The position numbers were made by a program, and so were the translations under genes. Under the pieces are notes generated by a model. It was not told the DNA's origin and made no database searches. It saw only the letters and a list, made by a program, of their open reading frames with translations. Positions 40,935 to 49,486 of a DNA stretch of 64,000 bases are shown in pieces (the first letter of the stretch is position 1; each line of letters opens with the position of its first letter). The DNA comes from Brevundimonas fluminis (GTDB lineage Bacteria > Pseudomonadota > Alphaproteobacteria > Caulobacterales > Caulobacteraceae). The stretch lies in the NCBI RefSeq assembly GCF_003934285.1, contig NZ_RQWJ01000003.1:616501-680500 (forward strand), given 5' to 3'.

Positions 40935-42349
40935 GCCCGCAGCCCCTTCATCTCGCCCTCGATGTTCCGGACCTCGCCGGCCTCGAAGCTGGCCACCGGA
41001 TAGGCGCAGTAGTCGGCGGCGTAGTACGCGCTGGGCCGGTGATTGCCGCTGGCGCCGAGCCCCCCGAACGGCATGTCGCCCGCCGCGCCGGTGGTCGGGC
41101 GGTTGAAGTTCACGACGCCGGCGCGGATGCGGGTGATGAACCGGTCCCACTTCGCCGGATCGTCGCTCACCAGCCCGGCGGACAGGCCGTACTTCGTCCG
41201 GTTCGCCGCCGCGATCGCCTCGTCGAACAAGGGCACGCGCTGGACCGACAGGAAGGGGGCGAAGATCTCCTCGTCCGGCACGGCCACATCCGTCACGTCG
41301 ATCAGCGCCGGCTTCACGAAGGCGTCCGACAGCCCGTCGACCGGGCCCGTGTCGCGGATCACCCGCGCGCCCATGTCGATCCGCGCCTGCAAGGCCTCGC
41401 GCGCCTGCGCAGCCGCCCGGGCAGAGATCAGCGGGCCGCCGAACGGCTCGGGCGTCGAATTCCACGGCGCATAGCTCAGCCGGTCCATGATCGCGGCCAC
41501 GGCCTCGATCACCGCGTCGCCCTTGGGCCCCGCCTCGACGATCAGCCGCCGCGCGCAGGAGCAGCGCTGGCCGGTGGTGACGAAGGCGCTCATGGCCACG
41601 ATGCCGGCCACGGCCTCGGCGTCCTTGGCGTCCCAGACGACCAGCGGATTGTTGCCGCCCAGCTCCAGCGCCAGGATCACGTGCGGGTTCTCGGCGAACT
41701 GGCGCTTGAAGTGCGCGCCCGCCGCGCCCGAGCCGGTGAACATCAGGGCGTCGATGTCCTGGCTCAGCAGGGCCTGCCCCACCTCGCGTCCGCCCTGCAC
41801 GACGTTGACCACCCCCTCCGGCAGGCCGGCCTCGCGCAGGCACTCCATCATCAGCTGCCCGGTCAGCGGCGCTTCCTCGGACGGCTTGAACACGACCGTG
41901 TCGCCCGCCAGCAGCGCCGGCACGATGTGGCCGTTGGGCAGGTGACCGGGGAAGTTGAACGGCCCCAGCACCGCCGCCACGCCGTGCGGCCGGTGTCGCA
42001 GGACCGCGCGGCCGAAGCCGGTCGGGGTCTCGCGCTCGCCGGTGCGCTCGTCATAGGCGCGGATGGAGATGTCGACCTTGCCCTGCATGGCCGCCAGCTC
42101 GGCGGTGGTCTCCCACAGCGCCTTGCCGGTCTCGCGGCTGATGGCCTCGGCGATCTCCGGCGCCCGCGCCTTCAGCGCCGCCTGGTATCGCTTCAGCGCG
42201 TCGATGCGGAACTGCCGCGGCCGGTCGGCCCAGTCGGGAAAGGCGCGTCGCGCCATGACCGCCGCGCGCTCGACCTCGCCGAGGGAAGAAGCGTCACCTT
42301 CCCAGACGACGTCGCCGGTCGCGGGGTCGGTGGAGATCAGTCGGGTCAT
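40931..42349 (-). CDS. astD: N-succinylglutamate 5-semialdehyde dehydrogenase
   Basis: NAD-dependent aldehyde dehydrogenase of the same pathway, 472 residues. Motifs: GPFNFPGHLPNGHIVPAL, FKPSEEAPLTGQ, ELGGNNPLVV (general base Glu) and GQRCSCARRL (catalytic Cys). It starts four bases after astA stops and overlaps astB by four bases. The E(L)GGNNP and GQRCSC forms are specific to AstD within the ALDH family. Confidence 0.95.
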   Translation of the reverse strand: MTRLISTDPATGDVVWEGDASSLGEVERAAVMARRAFPDWADRPRQFRIDALKRYQAALKARAPEIAEAISRETGKALWETTAELAAMQGKVDISIRAYDERTGERETPTGFGRAVLRHRPHGVAAVLGPFNFPGHLPNGHIVPALLAGDTVVFKPSEEAPLTGQLMMECLREAGLPEGVVNVVQGGREVGQALLSQDIDALMFTGSGAAGAHFKRQFAENPHVILALELGGNNPLVVWDAKDAEAVAGIVAMSAFVTTGQRCSCARRLIVEAGPKGDAVIEAVAAIMDRLSYAPWNSTPEPFGGPLISARAAAQAREALQARIDMGARVIRDTGPVDGLSDAFVKPALIDVTDVAVPDEEIFAPFLSVQRVPLFDEAIAAANRTKYGLSAGLVSDDPAKWDRFITRIRAGVVNFNRPTTGAAGDMPFGGLGASGNHRPSAYYAADYCAYPVASFEAGEVRNIEGEMKGLRA

Positions 42350-42353
42350 CGGC

Positions 42354-43361
42354 TCAGCTCTTCACGCGGATCGGGTCGCCGTCCCGCACCTTCAGGGCGG
42401 CGGCGGTTTCGGCGTCGATATGGGCATGATCGCCGTCGATCGCCGCCTTCTGCCGCACGGCGCGGAAGCCGGCGACGCTGGCGGTGGAGATCAGGGCCGG
42501 CAGTTCGGCGTCCGGCTGATCCACGATCCGCGCCGTCAGCGCGCGCGCGTCGCGCACCGTCCGGATGTCGTCGCGGCGGCAGGTGACGGTGGGGCCCGCG
42601 TCGAAGATGTCGACCAGACCGTTCGGCCGGAAGCCCTCGGATTCCAGCAGCGCCATGGCCGGGACGCCCTGCGGGTGCACCTTGCCGATGACGGCTCGCG
42701 CGGGCTCCGGCAGCAGCTCGATGTAGATCGGCTCGCGCGGGGCAAGGTCCAGGATGAACTGCTTGTCGGTCGAGCCGGTCATCCGGTCGGCCTCGTCGAA
42801 CTCCATCGGGAAGAATTTGTGCGCGACATGGTCCCAGAAGGGGCAGGCGCCGTCGGGCGTGAACACGCCGCGCAGCTCTGCCAGCACCGTTTCGGCGAAC
42901 AGGTCCGGCTGGGCCCCGATCAGCATGTAGCGCGACTGGCTCAGCAGCCGCCCGGCCCCGCCCTTCCTCCGGTCCGCTTTCAGGAACAGCGAGCCGACCT
43001 CGGTCCAGCCGGTGCATTCGTTGACCAGCTTCAGCGTCTGGTGTTCCAGCCGCACGCCCAGGCTGGGCGACGACTGGGTCGTGTTCTGCACCCGGAAGCT
43101 GAAGAAGGGCCGCTTCAGCCCCACCGTGGCCTTGACCGAGCCCACGCCGTCGACGTCGCCGGTGTCGGTTTCCTCCAGCATCAGCGTGTACCAGGCCTGC
43201 TCCTTCGGCACCGCGCCGGCGAAACTGTCGCGGCAGAGGTCCAGTCGCTCCGAGAGCTGGTCCGGATCCTCGGGCAGGCTGGTGAAGCCGGGCCCGGACA
43301 GGATGGCCAGCTCCAGCAGGAAGTCGAGGTCGGCGGGGCCGGCGGGGCGGACGACGAGCAT
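42354..43361 (-). CDS. astA: Arginine N-succinyltransferase
   Basis: First enzyme of the pathway, transferring succinyl from succinyl-CoA to arginine. The 335-residue GNAT-fold protein has LVVRPAGPADLDFLLELA at the N terminus, STLGVR-like SSPSLGVRLEHQTLKLVNE, and KFFPMEFDEADRMTGSTDKQFI, typical of AstA. I place the start at ATG 43361; the frame extends to 43595 but that part overlaps the upstream hydrolase gene. It begins five bases after that gene's stop. Confidence 0.93.
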   Translation of the reverse strand: MLVVRPAGPADLDFLLELAILSGPGFTSLPEDPDQLSERLDLCRDSFAGAVPKEQAWYTLMLEETDTGDVDGVGSVKATVGLKRPFFSFRVQNTTQSSPSLGVRLEHQTLKLVNECTGWTEVGSLFLKADRRKGGAGRLLSQSRYMLIGAQPDLFAETVLAELRGVFTPDGACPFWDHVAHKFFPMEFDEADRMTGSTDKQFILDLAPREPIYIELLPEPARAVIGKVHPQGVPAMALLESEGFRPNGLVDIFDAGPTVTCRRDDIRTVRDARALTARIVDQPDAELPALISTASVAGFRAVRQKAAIDGDHAHIDAETAAALKVRDGDPIRVKS

Positions 43362-43366
43362 GCGGG

Positions 43367-44617
43367 TTACGCGGTCTCCAGACGAATGCGTTTCAGGCGG
43401 GCGGCGTCGATCTCTCCGGAAGCGACGCGGCACAGGATCAGGGCGCTGAGCCGCGCGCGCTCGGCGAAGCTGTCCGGCCAGGCGAACTCCTGGTCCGAAT
43501 GGATGTCCCCGCCGACGACACCCAGGGTGTCGACGTTGGGCAGGCCCGCGGCATGCAGGTTGTTGCCCTCGCACACCCCGCCCGAAGGCTTCCACGCGAT
43601 CGTCTGACCCAGCAGGGCGCCGGTCGCCCGCACCGCCTCGAACAGCTCGGTCTGGGCCGCGTCCATCGGCTTCGGCGCCCGGGTCATGCCGCCGTGCAGA
43701 TGCAGGCTGAGGCCGGGCAGGGGAGGGGCGCCCGCGATCTCGCCCACCGCGTCGGTCACCCAGGCGGCGGACTGGCTGTCCGGGACGCGGACGTTGAACC
43801 GCACCACCGCCCGGTCGGCCACGACGTTCAGCGCGCCGCCGCCGCTGATTTTGGCGACGTTGACGGTCACCCCTTCCCGCCGCCCATTCAGTTCATGCAG
43901 CCGCGCCGCGACGATCGCCGCGCCGGCGACCGCATTGGCCCCCTCATGGAAGGCCCGGCCGGCGTGGGCGGCCTTGCCATGGACCACCAGATGGAAGTTT
44001 CCGCTGCCCTTCCGCGCGCCGGCCAACGTGCCGTCCGGCAGCGACGGCTCATAAGTCAGGCCCAGGTGTCCCCGGGCGCCCAGTTCCGCCAGCAATGGGG
44101 CCGAGCCCGGCGAGCCGATCTCCTCGTCCGGCGACAGCAGCACGGTCCAGCCGACGCCGTCGCGCGCGGGGTGGCTCTCGAACGCCTCCAGCGCCCCCAG
44201 CATCACCGAGATGCCGCCCTTCATGTCGGCGATGCCGGGCCCGTTCAGGGCGCCGTCGGCGCGCCGCGCCACGGATTGGAACGGCGACGCGGCGGGAAAG
44301 ACCGTGTCGTAATGGCCGGTCAGCACGATCTGGATCGGCGCCCCGGGTCTGCAGGTCAGCTTCAGCGCGGGCGCATGCGGCCGCACCGTCACTTCGCCCT
44401 GCTCGCCGACGGTGACCGAATCGGCCGTCGCCACGCGCTCGACGGCGCAGGGCAGTCGGGTGGCCTCCGCTTCCAGCAGGTCCAGCATCCGCGCCAGCCC
44501 CGGCGCATTGCCGCTGCCGGAATTGACCTCCGCCCAGCCGACGGCCCGATCCACCAGTCGGCCGACGTCGGCCGCCACCCGGTCCAGCACCGTCTGTTCG
44601 AAGGTCGTGAACGACAT
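43367..44617 (-). CDS. M20-family metallohydrolase heading the ast operon
   Basis: A 416-residue zinc hydrolase of the M20 (ArgE/DapE/CPG2) family. Metal motifs: LTGHYDTVF, GPGIADMKGG and LLSPDEEIG (catalytic Glu and metal Glu), with the dimerisation lid from about residue 195 and a late His in GDIHSDQEFAWPDS. No signal peptide. It is the first gene of the operon with astA, astD and astB, while astE (succinylglutamate desuccinylase) is absent, so it may hydrolyse the N-succinyl group; that is inference from position and family chemistry. Confidence 0.85.
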   Translation of the reverse strand: MSFTTFEQTVLDRVAADVGRLVDRAVGWAEVNSGSGNAPGLARMLDLLEAEATRLPCAVERVATADSVTVGEQGEVTVRPHAPALKLTCRPGAPIQIVLTGHYDTVFPAASPFQSVARRADGALNGPGIADMKGGISVMLGALEAFESHPARDGVGWTVLLSPDEEIGSPGSAPLLAELGARGHLGLTYEPSLPDGTLAGARKGSGNFHLVVHGKAAHAGRAFHEGANAVAGAAIVAARLHELNGRREGVTVNVAKISGGGALNVVADRAVVRFNVRVPDSQSAAWVTDAVGEIAGAPPLPGLSLHLHGGMTRAPKPMDAAQTELFEAVRATGALLGQTIAWKPSGGVCEGNNLHAAGLPNVDTLGVVGGDIHSDQEFAWPDSFAERARLSALILCRVASGEIDAARLKRIRLETA

Positions 44618-44715
44618 GGGGGGGGATTAGCCTTCCCGGCGTCAAAGGTGAAGGCGAAGCCGCTTCGCGCGCGGCGCGACTGGGCGTAGCATCGCCGGGA
44701 ATCGCAGGGGGAAAC

Positions 44716-45243
44716 GTGGCGATGGCCCAGTGGATCTATCTGATCAACCCGCTCGTCCCGTTGCGGGGAGAGGCGGAGGCGAGGACGGCCGCAGGCGCCT
44801 CCACGCTCGCCCTCGTGATTTCCGGGGCCATGTCGGCGGTCGGCTCGGCGCTCATGAGCCAACATGTCGACGCCATGCGCATGGCGGCCTCGGAGGAGGC
44901 GCGCCGGTTCGCGGAGCAGTCGCCCCAGACCTCGGCCATCCTCCAGGGGATGGTCGAGAACGGCATGGTCGAGATGGGCGTCGTCATCGTCGCCGCCTGG
45001 GCCGTCATCCAGGTCATTCTGGCGGCGTGGCACTGGCGTCGGCGGGGCAGCTTCATCCCGATCGTCTTCCTCGTCCTGCTCGTCTACCGGTTGGGCGACC
45101 GGTTGCTGGAGTTGGCGCTCAATCCTGGCGACGCCAACGCCTGGACGTTGATCGGCGTGCCCCTACTGGCCCTCTGCGTCCTGCTGCACGCCGTGACGCT
45201 CAGGGGCATCTCCCGCATGGGACAGCTGCGGCGCGAAGCCTGA
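44716..45243 (+). CDS. Hypothetical four-helix membrane protein
   Basis: A 175-residue protein with about four membrane segments (near 29-48, 86-107, 112-131 and 142-162). The first loop is charged (MSQHVDAMRMAASEEARRFAEQ). GTG at 44716 is preceded by CAGGGGGAAAC; ATG at 44722 is an alternative. It is divergent from the ast operon (98 bases) and ends two bases before the tamB stop in convergent orientation. No domain is recognised. Confidence 0.7.
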   Translation: MAMAQWIYLINPLVPLRGEAEARTAAGASTLALVISGAMSAVGSALMSQHVDAMRMAASEEARRFAEQSPQTSAILQGMVENGMVEMGVVIVAAWAVIQVILAAWHWRRRGSFIPIVFLVLLVYRLGDRLLELALNPGDANAWTLIGVPLLALCVLLHAVTLRGISRMGQLRREA

Positions 45244-45244
45244 C

Positions 45245-48200
45245 CTAGTCCGCGCCGCGCTCGCGGTTCGGGCGCCGGTCACGTCGATCGTCGGTACGCC
45301 CGCTCTCGCGCCGCCAGCGGATGGACAGGCTGGCCTCGCCCTGACCGCCGAACTTCGACTGGACCGCCAGGTTCCGGCGCGGCTGCCACTCCACGCTCAC
45401 CGCGGCCCCGCCTTCGCCGCCGCCGATGATCTCCAGATAGACGTCGTCCGAGATGTAGCGGCCGCCGGCCACCGTCAGGCCCGAGGCCTCGGCTCCGAAG
45501 GAGAGGCGATCAAGACCGGCGAGTTCGCGAAGGTTGCCGAACACGTCGAATCCGCCCCCGCCGGCCAGAGACGCGACGCCGGAGGCCAGCTGCGCAGCCT
45601 CGACCGGCGACAGCTGGGACGCGGACCGCCCGAACAGGACCTGCGAAAGGATCTCGTCCTGCGGCAAGGCGGGCGCCGAGGTCAGGGTGATGTCGGGTCG
45701 CGCCGCCGTGCCGGTCACGCGGATGGTGGCCGTAAGGGCCGGGTCGTCGCGCGTCGCGGCCAGGTTGAGCCGGATTTGCGACGGGTCGGTCGAAAGGACG
45801 ACGCGGCCGTCCTCGTCGAACACGAAGCGCTTGCCGGCGAACTCGTAGTCGCCGCGAACCACGCGCGCCACCCCGGTCAGGATCGGCCGGTTCACCGTGC
45901 CGCGCACCTCGGCATTGACGTTCAGCTCCACGTTCAGGCCCCGTCCCACCACGCGCACGTCCCCGCCGGGCGAGCGGATCTGGATGGCCAGACCGATCTG
46001 CGGGCCGGCGGGCGCGCGCTCCGCCTCGTCGTCGTCGGGAACGCCGCCGGGTCGGTTAACCTCGACGACGTCCATCTGCACGATGCCGTTGGATCCGGGC
46101 AGATTGGGCTCGATCCGCGCTTCATCCACGTCCAGCCGGCCGGCCAGGGTGATGTTGCCGTCGGTCCGCCGCTCCACCGTGAGAGGGCCGGAGGCGCGCG
46201 CGTTGGCCAGGTCGTTGTCGATGACGCGGAAGTTCGCGAGCTGCAGCCGGAAGCTCGAGGCGCTGCCCTGTCGCAGACCCAGCCGGCCGTCGCCGGACAC
46301 GGTCCCGCCGTCGCCGTCGGACGCGGCGAAGGTCTCGATCAGGGCCGTCTCGTCGTCGAACCGCACGGCCAGGCCGAGGTCTTCGAGCCTCAGTCCGGAG
46401 GAACTGTCCCGGAACGCGCCCCTGGACAGATCCATCCGGCCGTTCAATCGCAGCTCGTTCAGGCTGCCGCCGAGTTGCGCCCGAGCCTGGACCTGACCCG
46501 ACAGGGATCTCTGCCCGCCGAGGAACAGATCCCAGATCGGCCGGATCTCGCCCTGGGCCGAGACCTCGCCCGACAGGGGCCTGGTACGGTCGATGGCCAG
46601 CCGCAGCGGCGCGGCCGACGACACGACGGGAAGGGTCACGTCGGCGGAAGCTTCCACCGCCCCCTCGTCGCGTGCCTGGGCAACCAGGCGCAGGCGGTCG
46701 TCGACCAGGGTCGCGTTCAGCACGCCATCCACCGACACGTCGCGCGGCGCGTCGACGCTCCGGACGCCCTGGAGGCTCAACTGGGCCGAGCCGTTCAGTT
46801 CCGCGCCTGCGCCTCGAAGCGAAACCGTGCCGGTCGCCCGTCCGCGCAGATCTGCGACCAGCGACCCCAGTTCCACGCTGGTCAGGTCGGCTTGGATGAA
46901 GGTCGCGCGGGCGTCGGATCTGTACTCGCCGATCAACACGCCGCCGCCCACTGCCACGTCGGCGCGGATCACCCGGCCGTCGTCGGCCATGGCGAAGACC
47001 AGCGGTCTGCGCGTCGAGAAGGCGATCTCCCGCACACGCCCGTCGCCGTTCAGCGTGACGGTCTGCGCGCCGCCGGTGCGGGCATAGACGCCCTCGCCCG
47101 TGAACTGGAGCGGGGTCCCGCCGCCGACGTCCACGGCGGCGGTGAAGGGCAGGTTCGACAGCGAGCCTGCGCCCTGCAGTTCCAGCGTCCGGATCGACAG
47201 GTTCGAGCCGGCGAAGGTCACGTTGCGCCCGCTGACGTTCAGAACGGCGCTTTCAGAGGCGTCGCCGTCGGTGAGGCGCACCCGGCCGTTCAGCGTTCCC
47301 GAGCGCAGGAAGGCGCCGGGCCGGGCGGCGAAGGTCAGGTCGGCGCTGGACGGGAAGCCCCGCGACAGGGTGACGTCTCCCTGCGCGGTCACGCCGCCGG
47401 CGTTCAGATCCAGACCGGTCAGTCGCGTCCGGTTCCGGGCCAGGCTGAAGGCCGCCACGGCGCGGGCGGATCCGTAGGGCGAGCCTGCGGTCACCGCGAT
47501 CCGGCCGTCGGTCTCGTTCGGCCCCTTGGCGAAGGTCAGGATCATCCGCGCCTCGCTGAGCTCCAGCGCGCCGATCTCGACGCGCTCGAAGGCGGCGCGC
47601 AGGTCCGCCCGTGGCTGGGCGAAGGTGCCGGTCAGGCCTCCGTCGCCGCGCATGGCGCCGGCGATCTCCACCGGACCGACCCCGAACGGACCCTCGGCCT
47701 GCCAGTCGAGGGCCAGCCGCATCGAGCCGTCGAAGCCGATGATCCCCTTGGTCGTCGCCGAACCCTCGGCGCCGGTCAGGGCCGCCGCGTCGATCAGGAC
47801 GCGGTTGCCGTCAAGAATTCCGGTCGCCTGCAGCCGCGGCTGCGGCCCCAGCAGCCGGTCCACCTCGCCGACGCCCGTGGACAGACGCCGCCCGCGTCCG
47901 TCGAACGATATGCGCCACTGACCGCCCACGCTGGGGGCCGTGGCCGTGAGCGGACCCCCGAAGGCGCCGGCGCCGCCGGGGCGGATGCGGCCCACGTCGG
48001 TTATCTCCGCCCGGCCGCGGAAGGCCAGGGCGCCGGCGATGGTGCGAGAGCCTTGCCCCTCGACCCTCACGCCCTCGCCGGTGAGGTCCAGGCTTCGCAG
48101 GAGCACCGCCCCGTCCGAATCGCGCGTCGCCGACAGCTCGACGTAGGCCGAACGGCCCAGAAGCCCGCCCACCAACCCGGCGTTCGTGCCGCCGGTGGCG

Positions 48201-49486
48201 CTCAGCCTGCCGTCGAGGTCGATCTTGCCTCCGGTCACCCTCAGCTGCACCGGACCCGCCAGCCGCGCGGCGCGCCAGCTCGCCAGATCGGCGTTCAGCA
48301 CGCTCATCTGGCCGTCGAACGTCCACTCGTCGGGCTCGCCGGAATAGCGTCCCAGCAAGGCCGCGCCTCCGCCCATCGAGGTCCCGGTCAGTCGCGCCAG
48401 GTTCGGCGTCGTCACGCGCAGATCCAGCCCGTCGGGCACGGACTGATCGCTCAGCTTCAGATAGCCGCGCGCCTGCGTCTGGATGTTGTCGGCGCGGAAG
48501 TCCCAGGCCACGCCGTGGAAGCCTTCCCGGTCGCGGTCCGGAACGCTGGCGACGCCGAACCGCGCCGTCCGGCCGAGGCGTTGCGCGAAGGGGGCGAGCA
48601 GATCCGACCGGCCGAAATCGACGTAGCCCGACATCTTCGAGCCGTCCTCGCCGAACCGGCCCTGAATGCGCAGAGGAACGAACGTGCCCGATCGCACGCG
48701 GGCGTCGACGACCGACCCCGTGACCACCGCCACGGCGCTGAAGGCTTCGTCGGGCGAATAGCCCATGGCCCCGGCCAGCGGCCCCCCGCGCGCCTCCTCG
48801 GCGCGCAGGTTCAGGCGCAGGTCGGACAGCTTGTTTCCCAGCGTGAAGCGGGCGTTCAGGAAGTCGCCGGGCCGCGACAGGCTGACGGCGGCCAGCGTGC
48901 CCTCCTTGGGTCCGACGCGGGGCACGGCGGCGTTGCCCGACAGGCGCCAGAGGCCGTATTCCTTGCTGAATCCCTCCAGCAGCTCGACCTCGGCACGGAA
49001 GGCGTCGACGTCGACGTCCAGCGGCAGGGCGCGGGGCGGGTCGGTCGACGGCTCCACCTCCGGTCGCCGCAACAGACGGATGCGCTCCGCGCTCATCTCG
49101 TCGGCGTGAAAGCGCCGGGTGATCAGCGGCAGATAGCTCCAGTCGACGCGGACTTCCGTGGCCTCCAGCCACACGCCTCGCCGATCGGTGATGGTCACCC
49201 GGCCGATGGTGAAGTCGTCGAACAGGTCGCCCCGCACGTCATAGACGTTGATGCGTCCGTACCGGCCGATCTTCTTGCCGGCGACGAAGCTCGTCACGAG
49301 CTCCCGTCCGGGACCCGACAGCAGATACAGACGCCCGCCGACCAGAGCGACGATCAGCAGCGCCACGAGTGCGGCCAGCCCCATGCCGCCGAAGAAGGCG
49401 ATGGCCTGCAGCCGCGTGCGCTTCTTCTTTTCCTCCACGACGGCGGGAGGATCTTCGGCCTCAGGCGTTTCGGGCGCGTCGACCAT
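45245..49486 (-). CDS. tamB: Translocation and assembly module subunit TamB
   Basis: A 1413-residue AsmA-like bridge protein linking inner and outer membranes, partner of TamA in outer-membrane biogenesis and lipid transport. One N-terminal membrane segment (residues 29-55) is followed by a very long beta-repeat region and a C-terminal DUF490 domain (near 1030-1400), with RPILTGVARVVRGDYEFAGKRF and QDEILSQVLFGRSASQLSP in the conserved part. It starts one base after the TamA stop (TGATG), so the genes are coupled. The long antisense frames on the other strand are GC-skew shadows. Confidence 0.93.
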   Translation of the reverse strand: MVDAPETPEAEDPPAVVEEKKKRTRLQAIAFFGGMGLAALVALLIVALVGGRLYLLSGPGRELVTSFVAGKKIGRYGRINVYDVRGDLFDDFTIGRVTITDRRGVWLEATEVRVDWSYLPLITRRFHADEMSAERIRLLRRPEVEPSTDPPRALPLDVDVDAFRAEVELLEGFSKEYGLWRLSGNAAVPRVGPKEGTLAAVSLSRPGDFLNARFTLGNKLSDLRLNLRAEEARGGPLAGAMGYSPDEAFSAVAVVTGSVVDARVRSGTFVPLRIQGRFGEDGSKMSGYVDFGRSDLLAPFAQRLGRTARFGVASVPDRDREGFHGVAWDFRADNIQTQARGYLKLSDQSVPDGLDLRVTTPNLARLTGTSMGGGAALLGRYSGEPDEWTFDGQMSVLNADLASWRAARLAGPVQLRVTGGKIDLDGRLSATGGTNAGLVGGLLGRSAYVELSATRDSDGAVLLRSLDLTGEGVRVEGQGSRTIAGALAFRGRAEITDVGRIRPGGAGAFGGPLTATAPSVGGQWRISFDGRGRRLSTGVGEVDRLLGPQPRLQATGILDGNRVLIDAAALTGAEGSATTKGIIGFDGSMRLALDWQAEGPFGVGPVEIAGAMRGDGGLTGTFAQPRADLRAAFERVEIGALELSEARMILTFAKGPNETDGRIAVTAGSPYGSARAVAAFSLARNRTRLTGLDLNAGGVTAQGDVTLSRGFPSSADLTFAARPGAFLRSGTLNGRVRLTDGDASESAVLNVSGRNVTFAGSNLSIRTLELQGAGSLSNLPFTAAVDVGGGTPLQFTGEGVYARTGGAQTVTLNGDGRVREIAFSTRRPLVFAMADDGRVIRADVAVGGGVLIGEYRSDARATFIQADLTSVELGSLVADLRGRATGTVSLRGAGAELNGSAQLSLQGVRSVDAPRDVSVDGVLNATLVDDRLRLVAQARDEGAVEASADVTLPVVSSAAPLRLAIDRTRPLSGEVSAQGEIRPIWDLFLGGQRSLSGQVQARAQLGGSLNELRLNGRMDLSRGAFRDSSSGLRLEDLGLAVRFDDETALIETFAASDGDGGTVSGDGRLGLRQGSASSFRLQLANFRVIDNDLANARASGPLTVERRTDGNITLAGRLDVDEARIEPNLPGSNGIVQMDVVEVNRPGGVPDDDEAERAPAGPQIGLAIQIRSPGGDVRVVGRGLNVELNVNAEVRGTVNRPILTGVARVVRGDYEFAGKRFVFDEDGRVVLSTDPSQIRLNLAATRDDPALTATIRVTGTAARPDITLTSAPALPQDEILSQVLFGRSASQLSPVEAAQLASGVASLAGGGGFDVFGNLRELAGLDRLSFGAEASGLTVAGGRYISDDVYLEIIGGGEGGAAVSVEWQPRRNLAVQSKFGGQGEASLSIRWRRESGRTDDRRDRRPNRERGAD

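Noticed and set aside
39594-41843. astB frame extended far into astD
   Set aside because: The extra 300 residues are shadow sequence; conserved AstB begins at GTG 40934, coupled to astD.
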